From Dokdonella sp. (GTDB taxonomy: Bacteria; Pseudomonadota; Gammaproteobacteria; Xanthomonadales; Rhodanobacteraceae): DNA of 64,000 bases. Under the pieces are notes generated by a model. It searched no databases. It was not told the DNA's origin and saw nothing but the letters and a program-made list of their open reading frames with translations. Position 1 is the first letter of the stretch. Each line of letters begins with the position of its first letter. Both the position numbers and the translations under genes were made by a program. The stretch is taken from NCBI GenBank assembly GCA_019634795.1, contig JAHCAR010000016.1, forward strand, positions 1 to 64,000, in the 5' to 3' direction. Shown here one piece after another: positions 32,206-43,285 of the stretch.

Positions 32206-34269
32206 ATGAAACGCCTGATTGCCGCATTCTTGCTGATTCTCACCGCTTCCGTTTCCGCCGCACCGCACCCATTCGATGCCAGGGACCTGGTCATGATGGA
32301 CCGGGTCGGCGACCAGGTACTCTCGCCGGACGGTCGCACGGTTGCCCTGCAGCTGCGCGAAACCGACTATGCCGCGAACAAGGGCCGCAACAGCATCTGG
32401 ACCGTGCCGATGGCCGGCGGCAAGCCGACCCGATTGACCGATGCCGCGCTCAATGCGACCACCCCGCGCTGGTCGACGGACGGCTCGAGCGTCTATTTCC
32501 TCGCCGCAAAGGACGGCGTCAACCAGCTCTGGCGGGTGCCGGCCAAGGGTGGCGATGCCGAGGCGGTCGGTTCGTTTTCGCTCGATATCGGCAGCTACAA
32601 GCTGGCCCCGGACGGTCGTTCGGTGCTGATTACGGTCGATCTCTTCGTCGCCTGCGCCGACGATCCGGCGCCGATCGCCTGCAGCAAGAAGCGGCTCGAC
32701 AAGCCGGCCGACGACAAGAGCACGGGCATGCTGTTCACCCAGGGCTTCGTGCGCCACTGGGACACCTGGTCGGATGGTCGTCGCTCGCAGTTGCTGATCG
32801 CCGAACTGGGCGAGAACGGAAAGCTCGGCGAACCGCGGCTGCTGAGCGGCTCGATCGACGGCGACGTTCCCTCGAAGCCGTTCGGCGACGACAGCGAATA
32901 CGCCTTCTCGCCCGATTCGCGGACCGTCTATTTCGACGTGCGCAACCTCAACGCCGGCGAGCCGTGGTCGACCAATTTCGACGTCTATTCGGTGCCCGCC
33001 GACAGCTCCGCCGCGCCGACCAACCTGACCGCCGACAATCCGGCCTGGGATTCCAATCCCTTGCCCTCCCGCGATGGCAAGACGCTCTACTACCTGGCCA
33101 TGCGCCGGCCCGGTTTCGAAGCGGACCGCTTCGCGATCATGGCCCTGGACCTGGCCAGCGGCGCGAAGCGCGAGGTGGCGCCGGACTGGGACCGCTCGGC
33201 CAGCGCGCTGAAAGAGTCGGTCGACGGCAAGACCCTGTACACGACCACCGACGACCTTGGCCAGCATCCGCTGTTCGGCATCGACGTGGCCAGCGGCAAG
33301 GTATCGAAGCTGGTTGGCGACGGCCAGGTCGCCGGCTTCGACGTAGGTGCCAGGTCGCTGCTGATCTCGCGCAACGACCTTCGCCACCCGGCCGATCTCT
33401 ACACGGCCGACCTGCGCGGCCGGAACCTCAAGCAGATCACGCGCTTCAACGCGGCGAGGCTGAAGGACATCCGCACCGGCGAGTTCGAATTCTTCACCTT
33501 CAAGGGCGCCGATGACGCCACCGTGCAGGGCTACGTGGTCAAGCCGGTCGGCTTCAAGGCCGGCAGGAAATATCCGGTCGCCTTCATCATCCACGGCGGC
33601 CCGCAGGGCTCGATGACCAACGATTTCCACTATCGCTGGAACCCGCAGACCTACGCCGGACAGGGCTTCGCCGTGGTCACGATCAATTTCCACGGTTCCA
33701 CCGGCTACGGCCAGGCCTTCACCGATGCGATCTCCCAGGACTGGGGCGGCAAGCCGCTCGAGGACCTCAAGCTCGGCTGGGCAGCAGCGCTGAAGAAGTA
33801 CAAGTTCCTCGACGGCGATCGCGCCTGCGCGCTCGGCGCTTCCTACGGCGGCTACATGATCAATTGGATCGCCGGCAACTGGAACGAACCGTGGAAGTGC
33901 CTGGTCACCCACGATGGCGTCTTCGATACGCGGGCCATGGGTTACGAGACCGAGGAGCTCTGGTTCACCGAATGGGAGAACGGCGGTACCGTCTACGACA
34001 ACCCGGAAGGCTACGAGAAGTTCAATCCGCTCAACCACGTCAAGGACTGGAAGGTGCCGATGCTGGTCGTCCAGGGCGACCACGATTTCCGCATTCCGAC
34101 CACCCAGGGTCTGGCCGTGTTCAACGCCCTGCAGCGGCGCGGCATCCCGAGCGAACTGCTGATATTCCCGGACGAGAACCACTGGGTCCTGAAGCCGCAC
34201 AACAGCGTGCTCTGGCACGACACGGTCAATGATTGGCTGAAGCGCTGGACCTCGGTCGACGCAAAGTAA
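32206..34269 (+). CDS. Exported S9 family dipeptidyl/acylaminoacyl peptidase
   Basis: A 687-residue serine peptidase with a signal peptide (residues 1-20, ending VSA-A). A beta-propeller region (about 30-410) precedes the hydrolase domain: Ser546 in GASYGGY, Asp627 in GDHDFRIP and His659 in ENHWV. ATG 32206 lies 9 bases after GAGG; ATG 32200 is an in-frame alternative. It is only distantly like the S9 peptidase at 22 kb, so the two are not a recent duplication. Probably periplasmic peptide degradation. Confidence 0.9.
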   Translation: MKRLIAAFLLILTASVSAAPHPFDARDLVMMDRVGDQVLSPDGRTVALQLRETDYAANKGRNSIWTVPMAGGKPTRLTDAALNATTPRWSTDGSSVYFLAAKDGVNQLWRVPAKGGDAEAVGSFSLDIGSYKLAPDGRSVLITVDLFVACADDPAPIACSKKRLDKPADDKSTGMLFTQGFVRHWDTWSDGRRSQLLIAELGENGKLGEPRLLSGSIDGDVPSKPFGDDSEYAFSPDSRTVYFDVRNLNAGEPWSTNFDVYSVPADSSAAPTNLTADNPAWDSNPLPSRDGKTLYYLAMRRPGFEADRFAIMALDLASGAKREVAPDWDRSASALKESVDGKTLYTTTDDLGQHPLFGIDVASGKVSKLVGDGQVAGFDVGARSLLISRNDLRHPADLYTADLRGRNLKQITRFNAARLKDIRTGEFEFFTFKGADDATVQGYVVKPVGFKAGRKYPVAFIIHGGPQGSMTNDFHYRWNPQTYAGQGFAVVTINFHGSTGYGQAFTDAISQDWGGKPLEDLKLGWAAALKKYKFLDGDRACALGASYGGYMINWIAGNWNEPWKCLVTHDGVFDTRAMGYETEELWFTEWENGGTVYDNPEGYEKFNPLNHVKDWKVPMLVVQGDHDFRIPTTQGLAVFNALQRRGIPSELLIFPDENHWVLKPHNSVLWHDTVNDWLKRWTSVDAK

Positions 34270-34479
34270 CCGCGGCGCGCCTGAAGTCGATCCGCCGACG
34301 CGCCAGGGCAATCCTGGCGCCGGACGGCGGCTTCCGCAGCGGGCCGCCGCCAGCCGCGTAGCCGGGCCGGCAGGCCGGGGCAGGGCGTGAAGCGCCTGAG
34401 CGGAAGCGCGCTCGAAGGCCTGACCGACCCGCTGCGCGCGCTTGCTAACCAGACGCGTTCGGCCATCATCCAAGCGACG

Positions 34480-35040
34480 ATGGATGACGCCGAGCAAGAT
34501 TCGCTGGCCCGTGCCCGTGCAGGGGATGCTGCCGCCTTCAAGCGGCTGGTGCAGCCGCATGCACGTCCGCTTTACAGCCTGTGTGCCCGAATCACGCGGG
34601 ACGCTGCGCTCGCCGAGGACGCCGTGCAGGAGGCGCTGTTCAATGCCTGGCGGCACCTGCAGTCGTTCGACGGTCGTGCCGGGTTCAGGACTTGGCTGCA
34701 CCGCATTGCGGTCAATGCCGCGCTCGAACAGCTGCGCCGACGCGGGCGCCATGAGACGACTACCGAATGTGCCGATGCGGACGAGGATTTCCTCGGCAGC
34801 ACAGCCGAAGAGTTGCCCGGTCCCGATCGTCGCGCAGAGGGCGCCGAAGTGCATCGTCAGGCAGAGATCCATCTTCAGCGCATGAGCCTGATCGAACGCA
34901 CGGCCTTCGTCATGCGCCATCACGAAGGCCATTCGCTCGAAGAAATCGCACAGACCCTCGCCATTAATACCAATGCCTGCAAGCAGGCGATATTTCGCGC
35001 CGTGCGCAAGCTGCGCATGGCCCTGGAGCCACTGAGGTGA
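34480..35040 (+). CDS. ECF-type RNA polymerase sigma factor
   Basis: A 186-residue sigma-70 family factor of ECF layout. Region 2 (RPLYSLCARITRDAALAEDAVQEALFNAWRHL) binds core polymerase and the -10 element; region 4 (IERTAFVMRHHEGHSLEEIAQTLAINTNACKQ) is the -35 helix-turn-helix. I chose ATG 34480, which starts just before the conserved part; the frame is open upstream from 34387. The stop overlaps the next gene (GTGA), a membrane protein that probably holds it inactive. No matching promoter was identified. Confidence 0.88.
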   Translation: MDDAEQDSLARARAGDAAAFKRLVQPHARPLYSLCARITRDAALAEDAVQEALFNAWRHLQSFDGRAGFRTWLHRIAVNAALEQLRRRGRHETTTECADADEDFLGSTAEELPGPDRRAEGAEVHRQAEIHLQRMSLIERTAFVMRHHEGHSLEEIAQTLAINTNACKQAIFRAVRKLRMALEPLR

Positions 35041-35825
35041 CCGCCATGTCTCCGATCAACGACAACGAACTCGTGCTCTTCCACTATCGCGACGGCCTCG
35101 AGGAATCGCGCCTCGGCGAAATCGCCGCTGCATTGCAGGCCTCGGAACCGCTGCGCATCCGCTACGCGCGACTGTGCGAACTGCTCGACCGCGCCGATGC
35201 TTCAGCGCCGGAGCCGGCGGAGGGGTTCGAGCGCCGCCTCTGGGCAGGCCTCGACAGGCGCATGGCCGAAGCGCGCCCGCGAGCGCTCAGGTCGGGGCCG
35301 ATGGCCTGGCTTCGCGATCGTTTCAGTGTCGTGAGTTCGCCACGGTTGGTCTGGGCGGGCGGCTTCGCCATGGCCCTGGTCATCGCACTCGCGAGCGGAT
35401 ACCTGGTCGGCCGCAATGGTGCACAGCAGACGTTGACGGCCGGCTCTTCCAGTCCGCCTTCGACGATGGCCGATCGCATCCTCGATGGCTACGTGGCCGG
35501 GCATCTTCGCGCCGCCGAGGGCGTGCTGATGACCGCAGCCAATGGCGAAGGCGGCGATCTGCTCGCCGGCAACCGCGAACTGGCCCAGTCGCTGGTCGAA
35601 TCGAACCGGCTGTATGCCGCTGCCGCGGCGCGTTCGGGCAACCTGCGGCTCGCCGATTTCCTGCGCCAGCTCGAGCCCGTCTTGCTCGAAGTGGCTAACC
35701 GGCCCGCAGCGTCGACCATCGAAGACAGGCAAGGACTGCGCGACTACCTGCGCAACACCGATCTGCTGTTCCAGGTGCGTGCTACCGAATCGCGCATCGA
35801 TGTCGCCAGCAAGCGCAGCCTGTAA
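35037..35825 (+). CDS. Membrane anti-sigma factor candidate
   Basis: A 262-residue protein coupled to the sigma gene by GTGA overlap. It has an acidic cytoplasmic N-terminus (LFHYRDGLEESRLGEIAAAL), one membrane helix at about 102-122 (LVWAGGFAMALVIALASGYLVG) and an external helical C-terminus of about 135 residues. That layout and position are those of anti-sigma factors, but the zinc motif of ZAS-type anti-sigma proteins is absent and I do not recognise the family. ATG 35046 is an alternative start. Confidence 0.65.
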   Translation: MTAMSPINDNELVLFHYRDGLEESRLGEIAAALQASEPLRIRYARLCELLDRADASAPEPAEGFERRLWAGLDRRMAEARPRALRSGPMAWLRDRFSVVSSPRLVWAGGFAMALVIALASGYLVGRNGAQQTLTAGSSSPPSTMADRILDGYVAGHLRAAEGVLMTAANGEGGDLLAGNRELAQSLVESNRLYAAAAARSGNLRLADFLRQLEPVLLEVANRPAASTIEDRQGLRDYLRNTDLLFQVRATESRIDVASKRSL

Positions 35826-35848
35826 ATCCCTACCGGAGCCATATCCCG

Positions 35849-37090
35849 ATGATCAAGAAACTTGCCACCTGGACCCTCAGTGTCTGCCTGCTCGCCACGA
35901 CGTCCGCCTGGGCCACCCCGGCCGACGCCGACATGGCGCCGAGCGACCGCCAGCTTGCAGCGATGTACTGGCAGGGCCATGAACTGCTCAAGAAGTCCGA
36001 CTGGAACGGCGCGCTCGAGCGATTCCGCCAACTCGAAACCTCGTTGCGTCAGAAGGAACCGGCCAGTGCGGACGCGGCCATCTACTGGCAGGCCTATGCC
36101 TTGCTGCAGGCCAGGCGCACGGCCGAGGCCAGGGCGACCCTCGAAAAACTTCGTCGCGACTATCCCGACAGCCGCTGGAGCAAGGATGCCGACAGTTTGC
36201 TGCGCCAGGTCGAATCCGGACCGAACGCCACTGCGCCGATGAAGGGTGCCGACGAGGACCTGGCCGAGGTGGCGGTCACCGGCTTGATGCAGGCGCCACC
36301 CGAGCGCGCCATTCCGATCCTGCGCAAGGTGCTGAACGGTTCGCACTCCCTCGACGTGAAGAAGCGCGCCTTGTTCGTGCTCAGCCAGCTCGACGACACG
36401 GCCGCCCTCGAGACGCTCGGCGAGGTTGCCTCCGGCTCATCGGATCCTGAACTGCGCGAAGAAGCCATCCGCATGCTCGGCGTCAGCGGCGAGGACAATG
36501 CCATCGAGCGCCTGCAGGCCATCTACGCATCGAGCCGCAGCAACGAGGACAAGCGCAGCATCATCCAGGCCTGGCTGATTGCCGATCGACCCAAGCTGGT
36601 CATGCAGGCCGCGCGCAACGAGACCGACGAAGACCTGCGTCGGGCCGCGATCCAGGCGCTCGGGGCGATGGAGGCGACCGGCGAGCTCAAGGAGTTGTTC
36701 GACAACGAGAAATCGTCCGAAAACCGCAAGGCCATCCTGCAATCGCTCGGCGTTGCCGGCGATGCGAAGACGCTGACCGCGATCGCTGAATCCGCCCAGC
36801 CCGACGAGATCCGCATCGAGGCCATTCGCGCGCTCGGAATCGCCGACAACGATGGCTCCGGCCCGGCCCTGGTGCGCATCTACGGCGCGGCGAAATCCAG
36901 CGAAATCCGCGACGCTGCGCTGCAGGGAATGATGATCGCCGGCGACAGCGAATCGATGCTGAAGCTGTATCGACAAGCCAGGAGCAGCGAGGAAAAGCAG
37001 GCGCTGCTGCGCATGCTGACGCTGACCGACAGCGACAAGACGCTGGACCTGATCGAATCCGAACTCGACAACGGGAGCAAGCAGCCATGA
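35849..37090 (+). CDS. Exported TPR/HEAT-repeat protein
   Basis: A 413-residue protein with a signal peptide (residues 1-22, ending AWA-T). Residues about 35-115 look like a TPR pair (YWQGHELLKKSDWNGALERFRQLE); residues about 130-410 form roughly eight HEAT-like helical repeats (for example LREEAIRMLGVSGEDNAIERL, LRRAAIQALGAMEATGELKELF). Such solenoids bind partner proteins. It belongs to the sigma/anti-sigma operon and overlaps the next HEAT gene by ATGA. Function unknown. Confidence 0.8.
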   Translation: MIKKLATWTLSVCLLATTSAWATPADADMAPSDRQLAAMYWQGHELLKKSDWNGALERFRQLETSLRQKEPASADAAIYWQAYALLQARRTAEARATLEKLRRDYPDSRWSKDADSLLRQVESGPNATAPMKGADEDLAEVAVTGLMQAPPERAIPILRKVLNGSHSLDVKKRALFVLSQLDDTAALETLGEVASGSSDPELREEAIRMLGVSGEDNAIERLQAIYASSRSNEDKRSIIQAWLIADRPKLVMQAARNETDEDLRRAAIQALGAMEATGELKELFDNEKSSENRKAILQSLGVAGDAKTLTAIAESAQPDEIRIEAIRALGIADNDGSGPALVRIYGAAKSSEIRDAALQGMMIAGDSESMLKLYRQARSSEEKQALLRMLTLTDSDKTLDLIESELDNGSKQP

Positions 37091-38076
37091 TGCGCTTGCA
37101 CGCACTGATGCTTGGCATCGCCATCGTTTCCGGTTCGGCCGCCGTGGCTGCAGAAGTGGACCTCGGCCAGCAGCTTGCAGCCGCAGACGGCTGGGTCGGC
37201 TATCACGTGCCAATGATCGACAAGGCCGGGGCGCCGTGCTGCTACGCGGGCAGCACCGGCGCAGACCTGCACAAGACGCCTTGCAATCTCGATTCGCGAA
37301 GCGGGACCTTTGTCTCGAACCGGTCGGATCCGGCGGCATCCGCACAGCTCAGCGTCTATTGGCACGTGGCCGATGGCCAGCCCGACCGCGTTCGCGCATT
37401 TGCGGCGGATTGTCCGGTGACCAGCCGCCAGCCCGTGCGCTGGATAGATCCGGTCGACCCGACGGACAGCGTCGGCTTTCTGCAGGGCTGGATCAGCGGT
37501 GTCCATCGCGGCCGCGATTCCTTCGACCTGGCGGGACTCGCATTGCACGCCGATGCGGGGGCGACCGCGGCGCTGATCGATCTCTCCGCCGCCAGCCAAG
37601 CGACCGACCTGCGCAAGGACGCGATCTTCTGGCTCGGCCACGCGCGCGGCGCCGCTGGCGCGGATTTCGTCGAGCGGGTGGCGACTGCGGACCCGAATGC
37701 CGATCTGCGTGAGCATGCCGTTTTCGCCTTGTCCCAGTCCAGTGAGCCCAATGCCTACGAGCGCGTCAGGGCCATCTCGAAACGCGACGCCGCGGGCGAG
37801 GTGCGTGGCAAGGCGCTGTTCTGGATGGCGCAGATGCATGATCCGCGCGCGCAAGCCGATATTCTTGCCGCCCTCGGCAGCGAGTCGTCCAACCCGGTCC
37901 GCGAGGAAGCCGTCTTCGCCCTGTCGCAGCTCGACGAGGCGATAGCGACGAAGGCGCTGATCGCCGTCATCCGCGGCGACTTCCCGCGACCGGTCAAGGA
38001 AAAAGCCCTGTTCTGGCTCGGTCAGGCCGGCACTGACGAGGCCATGGCCTTCATCGACAGCGTTTTGACCCGTTGA
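37087..38076 (+). CDS. Exported HEAT-repeat protein
   Basis: A 329-residue protein with a signal peptide (residues 1-21). The first 150 residues are unrecognised and contain four or more cysteines (GAPCCYAGS, KTPCNLD, AADCPV). Residues about 165-325 are HEAT repeats with a KDAIFWLGHARG / REHAVFALSQS / RGKALFWMAQM rhythm. It is coupled to the preceding gene (ATGA). Likely a periplasmic partner in the same envelope-sensing module; function unknown. Confidence 0.78.
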   Translation: MMRLHALMLGIAIVSGSAAVAAEVDLGQQLAAADGWVGYHVPMIDKAGAPCCYAGSTGADLHKTPCNLDSRSGTFVSNRSDPAASAQLSVYWHVADGQPDRVRAFAADCPVTSRQPVRWIDPVDPTDSVGFLQGWISGVHRGRDSFDLAGLALHADAGATAALIDLSAASQATDLRKDAIFWLGHARGAAGADFVERVATADPNADLREHAVFALSQSSEPNAYERVRAISKRDAAGEVRGKALFWMAQMHDPRAQADILAALGSESSNPVREEAVFALSQLDEAIATKALIAVIRGDFPRPVKEKALFWLGQAGTDEAMAFIDSVLTR

Positions 38077-38225
38077 CGAGGGCGGACTGTCGGTAGTGGC
38101 AAGCGGACCGCCGAACCGATTCGCGGCCAGGGCGACCGCCGTGGTCCATCTTGGTCACTACACACGAATCCGGCGTTTGCCTGAAACCCTGCGTCGTCGG
38201 CACTGCGCCCTGATCGGGTTTCAGG

Positions 38226-39308
38226 TCAATGCTGTCCGGCGAGCAGTTGCAACTGGTCGGTCTGGTCTTCGCGGGTCAGGGTGTCGATCAGTTCATCGAG
38301 GTCGCCCTGCATGATTTCGGGCAGGCGATAGAGGGTCAGGTTGACGCGGTGGTCGGTGACCCGACCCTGCGGGAAGTTGTAGGTGCGGATGCGCTGGCTG
38401 CGGTCGCCCGAGCCGACCTGCAGGCGGCGTGATTCGGCCTGTTCGGCAGTCTGCTTGCTGCGCTGCTCGTCGAGCAGCTTCGCCTTGAGCAAGGAGAGCG
38501 CGCGCGCGCGGTTCTTGTGCTGCGAGCGCTCGTCCTGGCATTCGACGATGAGGCCGGTCGGCAGGTGGGTGATGCGAATCGCCGAGTCGGTCTTGTTGAC
38601 GTGCTGGCCGCCCGCGCCCGAGGCGCGGAAGGTGTCGGTCTTCAGATCTGCCGGATTGATCTCGATGTCGTCGATCTCGGCCAGCTCCGGAAGGATCGCG
38701 ACGGTGGCGGCCGAGGTATGAATGCGGCCCTGCGATTCGGTTTCCGGAACGCGTTGCACGCGGTGCGTGCCCGATTCGAACTTGAGTTTCGAGTAGGCGC
38801 CCTTGCCCTCGATGCGAGCGATCACCTCCTTGTAGCCGCCGTGTTCGCCGTCGCTTTCGCTGAGGATCTCGACCTGCCAGCGGCGCTGTTCGGCGTAGCG
38901 CAGGTACATGCGCAGCAGGTCGCCGGCGAAGATCGCGGCTTCGTCGCCACCGGTGCCGGCGCGGATTTCGAGGAACAGGTTTCCCTCGTCACGTGGGTCG
39001 CTCGGCAGCAGGAGCAGGTTCAGCTGCTCGTCGAGTTCGGCCTCGCGGGCCTCGAGGCTGGCGATCTCCTCGGCGGCCAGCTCGCCGAGTTCGGCGTCGT
39101 CGAGCATGGCCCGCGCCGAGGCCAGCGCGCGTGCGTTGGCATCGAATTCGGCCAAGGCCTCGGTCAGTGGACCCAGGTGTGCATGCTCGCGGGACACTTC
39201 GCGCAGACGATTGGCGTCGCCGAGCACCTCCTCGCTCGAGAGCAGGCGTTCGAGTTCCTGGTGGCGTTCGGCCAGTTGTTCGAGCTTGCGACGGATCGAG
39301 GGGGTCAT
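38226..39308 (-). CDS. prfA: Peptide chain release factor 1
   Basis: A 360-residue RF1 that reads UAA and UAG. The GGQ peptidyl-hydrolysis motif is in GAGGQHVNK with Gln235, matching E. coli numbering. The stop-codon recognition loop reads VPETES where RF1 carries the PxT tripeptide. ATG 39308 gives the standard length; the longer frame upstream is not homologous. It follows hemA by 89 bases on the same strand, the usual hemA-prfA order. Confidence 0.96.
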   Translation of the reverse strand: MTPSIRRKLEQLAERHQELERLLSSEEVLGDANRLREVSREHAHLGPLTEALAEFDANARALASARAMLDDAELGELAAEEIASLEAREAELDEQLNLLLLPSDPRDEGNLFLEIRAGTGGDEAAIFAGDLLRMYLRYAEQRRWQVEILSESDGEHGGYKEVIARIEGKGAYSKLKFESGTHRVQRVPETESQGRIHTSAATVAILPELAEIDDIEINPADLKTDTFRASGAGGQHVNKTDSAIRITHLPTGLIVECQDERSQHKNRARALSLLKAKLLDEQRSKQTAEQAESRRLQVGSGDRSQRIRTYNFPQGRVTDHRVNLTLYRLPEIMQGDLDELIDTLTREDQTDQLQLLAGQH

Positions 39309-39397
39309 GGATTTCCTGGGCCGAGCGGACTGGCGGCGGCGCGCATGATACGTGATGCCGGCGAGAACCCGGCGCCAGCGATTGCACGCCGCTGCGG

Positions 39398-40687
39398 CTA
39401 GTCCGGTTTCGGGTCCGCCGGCTGCCTGGGGAATACTGCCGGCGCATCGAACAGCTTTTCTGCCGCCTGCAGCAGTTCGGCATCGCCGCGTAGCGCGGCC
39501 GCGCGCAGGTTGGCGCTCGGCGCGTGCAGCAGCTTGTTGGTCAGCGTGTGGGCAAGGAACTCGAGGGCCTCTTCGGGGCTTCGGCCGCGCTCGAGCAGGG
39601 TCCGTGCCTTGGCCAGGATCTCGTCCCGATTGGCCTCGGCGCCGCGGCGCACGCTGGCGATCGGATTGTGCAGTTCGAGGGCGCGCCACCAGGCCATGAA
39701 ATGTTCGACCGACAGCTCGATCATCGCTTCGGCTTCCTCGGCGGCCTGCTGGCGTGAACGCAGGTTTTCGTCGATGACCTCGCGCAGGTCGTCGATCGTG
39801 TAGAGGAAAACATCCGGAAGCCGGGCCACCTCGGCCTCGATGTCGCGGGGCACGGCGATGTCGACCAGGAACATCGGCTTGCGCCGGCGCGTGGCAATGG
39901 CGGTGGCGACCATCGAACGGCTCAACACCGGCTCGCGTGAAGCGGTTGATGAAATGACGATGTCGGCCTCGGCCAGGTGCTTGTCGAGGTCGGTGAGGGC
40001 GATCGCGTAGCCGCCGAAGCGCCCGGCCAGGGCCTGCGCATTGTCGAGCGTGCGATTGGCCACGATCAGGCGTCGAACCTTCGCCTCGGTCAGGTGCCGT
40101 GCCGCCAGCTCGATCGTTTCACCGGCGCCGATCAACAACACGCAGGCCTCGGCAAGGTCGGTGAAGACGCGTTCGGCCAGGCGCACCGCGGTGAATGCGA
40201 CCGAAACCGTGTTGGCGCCGATGCGCGTGTCCGAGCGCACGCGCTTGGCCACGGCGAAGGTGTTCTGGAACAGCCGCTCGAGCGGAGCATCGAGCGCCCG
40301 GGCATTGCGCGCGAGGGTATAGGCATCCTTGACCTGGCCGAGGATCTGCGGTTCGCCGAGGACCATCGATTCGAGGCCCGTGGCCACGCGAAACAGGTGG
40401 CGAACGGCGTCGGAATCGTGGTGGCGGTAGAGGAATTCCTCGATGTTCGCGCCGTGCAGCTGACGGTGCCGGTGCAGCCAGTCGAACGGCGAGCCTTCGG
40501 CACCGGATTCGACATTGCAGTAAAGCTCGGTGCGATTACAGGTGGAAAGGATGGCGGCCTCGCGCACCCCCGGCTGGGCGATCAGATCGGCCAACGCGCC
40601 GGCGGTGGCGTCGGGCGTGAATGCGGCGCGCTCGCGCAGGGCAACCGGTGCGCAGAGATGGTTGAGGCCGAGTGCAATCAATGCCAT
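39398..40687 (-). CDS. hemA: Glutamyl-tRNA reductase
   Basis: A 429-residue NADPH enzyme turning glutamyl-tRNA into glutamate-1-semialdehyde, the first step of tetrapyrrole synthesis. The catalytic Cys50 is in STCNRTELY; the NADPH-binding GAGET motif and the family phrase VFLYTIDDL are present. ATG 40687 begins [10 protein letters not shown] as in the family; ATG 40699 is an alternative. It is divergent from the TPR lipoprotein gene across about 250 bases that must hold both promoters; no clear pair of hexamers was seen. Confidence 0.95.
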   Translation of the reverse strand: MALIALGLNHLCAPVALRERAAFTPDATAGALADLIAQPGVREAAILSTCNRTELYCNVESGAEGSPFDWLHRHRQLHGANIEEFLYRHHDSDAVRHLFRVATGLESMVLGEPQILGQVKDAYTLARNARALDAPLERLFQNTFAVAKRVRSDTRIGANTVSVAFTAVRLAERVFTDLAEACVLLIGAGETIELAARHLTEAKVRRLIVANRTLDNAQALAGRFGGYAIALTDLDKHLAEADIVISSTASREPVLSRSMVATAIATRRRKPMFLVDIAVPRDIEAEVARLPDVFLYTIDDLREVIDENLRSRQQAAEEAEAMIELSVEHFMAWWRALELHNPIASVRRGAEANRDEILAKARTLLERGRSPEEALEFLAHTLTNKLLHAPSANLRAAALRGDAELLQAAEKLFDAPAVFPRQPADPKPD

Positions 40688-40934
40688 GCGTGCAACCATT
40701 GGCGCTGGCGCGGGTCGAAGGACCTGCGCGCAGACAGGTCGCTCGGTGTCTGCGTAGAATGACTCATGGCTTGCCCAAGCGTGCCCGTGAACAGTCGGCG
40801 ACCCGTCCGGACCGAACGATTTGACTTCCTGACCGCTGCAGCATCTTTCAACCGGTAGTTCCGAGCGCACGGAATTGTGCGGGCGAGATGGGGCAAGTTC
40901 AAGCAAGTACAGGACTTTTGAGGGTTTTTGGAGC

Positions 40935-42680
40935 GTGCAAATCGAATTGTTCGGCCATCGCGTCAAATTGTCGACAAGCCGCTGGCGGGCCCTGGCAGGC
41001 ACGGCGCTGGCCACTGGCCTGATGCTCCTTTCGGCTTGCGCATCGTCGCCACAACGACCACGCGCAGCACAGGTCCAGCGGCAAAGCGTGGCCCCGGTGC
41101 CGCGTGAGAAGGATCTGCCCTTGATGCTGATCGGGGCGGAATACGCCCTGCAAAAGAACGACCTGGCCACGGCTGCGACGGGTTATGCCGATGCGGCGGG
41201 ACTGTCGCCGGATCCGGCCATCGCCGAGCAGGCGACCCGGCTCGCCCTTGCGGTCAAGCAATGGCTTTTGGCGAAAACCGCCCTGGCGCGCTGGCAGGCG
41301 CTCGATCCGAAAGCCGCTGGCGTGCTCCAGGCCAGCGCCTGGATCGCCCTCGCCGAAGGTCAGGACGAGCGCGCCTATGACGACCTAGCTGCACTGGCCG
41401 AACGGCCCGGCAAGGGCCGCTGGCGACCGGTCGCCCAGGTCCTGCTCGGCGCCACGGACAAGGTCCAGGCCGCCAGCTTGCTTGCGCGCCTCGCCACGCC
41501 GGAGCGTTTGGGCGATCAGGATCTCGACTGGGTCGCCATGAGCCAGCTCGCCTTCAAGCTCGACGAAAAGGCCCTGGCCGAGCGCCTGTCGTCGGAGACG
41601 CTGAAGCGCTTCAAATCGGCCGACGACTATGCCTGGAGCGCGCAGCTCGCCCTCGATCGCGGTGAAAAGGAAGCGGCCCGCGCCCGCTATGCCGAGGCGC
41701 TCAAGCGCGATCCGGAAAGCCTGCGCTTGCGCACCGGCTACGCCGCCCTGCTCGCCGAAGCCGGCGACAATGCCGCCGCTGCGCGCGCACTCGATGCCGG
41801 CAAGCAGACTGACGTCGTCTATGGCGCCCGCGCAGCCTATGCGGCACGGGCCGATGACAAGACCCTGCTCGGCAAGCTCTACCGGGACATGCAGTCCGAC
41901 TCCACGCCGCGCAGCGGCAAGCGCCTGTACCTGCTCGGACAGGTCGCCGAGCTGATCGGCAAGGACAAGCAGGCCGCCGACTGGTACCGCCAGGTTCCGG
42001 AGGACGACGAGCGCTGGTTCGATGCCGGCATACGCAGCGTGGTGCTGATCGACAAGCAGGGCGACAGCGCGGCGGCCTTGCGCAAGATCAACGAGTTGCG
42101 CCTGGCGGTCGGCACCGATACGCGCGAAACGGTCGACCTCTACCTGCTCGAAGCCGATCTGCTCTCGCGCAAGGCGAAAAAGCGCGAGGCCATCGCCGTC
42201 TACACGCGCGGCCTCGATCAGCTGCACGACGAGCCGCGGCTGCTGTACGCCCGTGCCATGCTGCATATCGATCTCGACGACATCGATGCCGGCGAACGCG
42301 ACCTGCGCGCGCTGCTGGCCACGGATCCGGACAGCGCCGATGCGCTGAACGCGCTGGGCTACACCCTGGCCGACCGCACCGACCGCTACGCCGAAGCGAA
42401 CGCGTTGATCGAGAAGGCGATCAAGATCAAGCCCGATGAACCGGCCATCATCGACAGCTACGGCTGGGTCCAATACCGCCTTGGCAATCTCGACGAAGCG
42501 GTGCGCTTGTTGCGCAAGGCTTTCGAAAAGCAGCCCGACAGCGAAGTGGCCGCGCACCTCGGCGAAGTGCTCTGGGTCCGCGGAGATCGCGAGGAGGCGC
42601 GCCAGGTCTGGGAGCAGGGCCGCAAGAAGGATGCCAAGAACAAGGTGCTGATCGAAACAATGAAGCGGCTGGCTTCGTGA
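40935..42680 (+). CDS. TPR-repeat lipoprotein
   Basis: About 580 residues. A lipoprotein signal (GLMLLSAC) precedes many TPR units, clearest near the end ([29 protein letters not shown], then [26 protein letters not shown]). The protein should be anchored in the outer membrane, facing the periplasm. GTG 40935 is the most upstream plausible start, but GGAG lies only 1 base before it; TTG 40947 or TTG 40968 would give a more ordinary signal length. It sits before lolB, as in many gammaproteobacteria. Confidence 0.8.
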   Translation: MQIELFGHRVKLSTSRWRALAGTALATGLMLLSACASSPQRPRAAQVQRQSVAPVPREKDLPLMLIGAEYALQKNDLATAATGYADAAGLSPDPAIAEQATRLALAVKQWLLAKTALARWQALDPKAAGVLQASAWIALAEGQDERAYDDLAALAERPGKGRWRPVAQVLLGATDKVQAASLLARLATPERLGDQDLDWVAMSQLAFKLDEKALAERLSSETLKRFKSADDYAWSAQLALDRGEKEAARARYAEALKRDPESLRLRTGYAALLAEAGDNAAAARALDAGKQTDVVYGARAAYAARADDKTLLGKLYRDMQSDSTPRSGKRLYLLGQVAELIGKDKQAADWYRQVPEDDERWFDAGIRSVVLIDKQGDSAAALRKINELRLAVGTDTRETVDLYLLEADLLSRKAKKREAIAVYTRGLDQLHDEPRLLYARAMLHIDLDDIDAGERDLRALLATDPDSADALNALGYTLADRTDRYAEANALIEKAIKIKPDEPAIIDSYGWVQYRLGNLDEAVRLLRKAFEKQPDSEVAAHLGEVLWVRGDREEARQVWEQGRKKDAKNKVLIETMKRLAS

Positions 42681-43285
42681 AACGGCGGCAAGGATTGCCG
42701 GCCTGGCTGGCTGTCGCGCTGACAGCGATGCTGCTGGCCTCGTGCGCGGCACCGCGCCTGAAACCCGACAGCACCTTGCTGGCCGCCCAGGCGCAACGCG
42801 AACGCGAGCTCTCGGCCCATTCGCGCTGGTCGCTGGCTGCCCGCCTGGCGATTTCCGGACCGCAGGATGGCGGCAGCGGCTCGCTGGCCTGGGCCCAGGA
42901 CGGCAGCGAGTACCGGTTTGCCGTGAGTGCCCCGGTGACCGGCAAGACCTGGACCCTGAGTGGCGACGGCGAACGCGCCGAGCTCAGCGGATTGCATGCC
43001 GAACCGGTCGCCGGCGACGACGCGGCCACCCTGCTGCAACGCGAGCTCGGCTGGAACGTACCGGTGCTCGAACTGGCTTCCTGGGTACGCGGGTTGCGCG
43101 CCGCCGGCCCCGCCCGCATCGTGTTCCGCAAGGATGGACTGCCCGCCGAGTTCGCGCAGGCTGGTTGGAAAATCGAATACCGCGACTACGACACCAGCGT
43201 CGAACCGGCTCTGCCGAGGCGCATTTTCGCCAGCAATGGCGTCTACAAGGTGCGGCTTGCCGTCCAGCGATGGGACATGCCGTGA
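42677..43285 (+). CDS. lolB: Outer membrane lipoprotein receptor LolB
   Basis: A 202-residue lipoprotein that takes lipoproteins from LolA and inserts them in the outer membrane. The lipobox LASC places the lipidated Cys at residue 23. Domain phrases [13 protein letters not shown] and LASWVRGL fit LolB. GTG 42677 overlaps the TPR gene stop (GTGA), and its own stop overlaps ispE. Confidence 0.88.
   Translation: MKRRQGLPAWLAVALTAMLLASCAAPRLKPDSTLLAAQAQRERELSAHSRWSLAARLAISGPQDGGSGSLAWAQDGSEYRFAVSAPVTGKTWTLSGDGERAELSGLHAEPVAGDDAATLLQRELGWNVPVLELASWVRGLRAAGPARIVFRKDGLPAEFAQAGWKIEYRDYDTSVEPALPRRIFASNGVYKVRLAVQRWDMP

Noticed and set aside
40821-40849. Promoter TTGACT-17-TCTTTC before the TPR lipoprotein
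   Set aside because: The -35 is good but the -10 is too poor to support a call.
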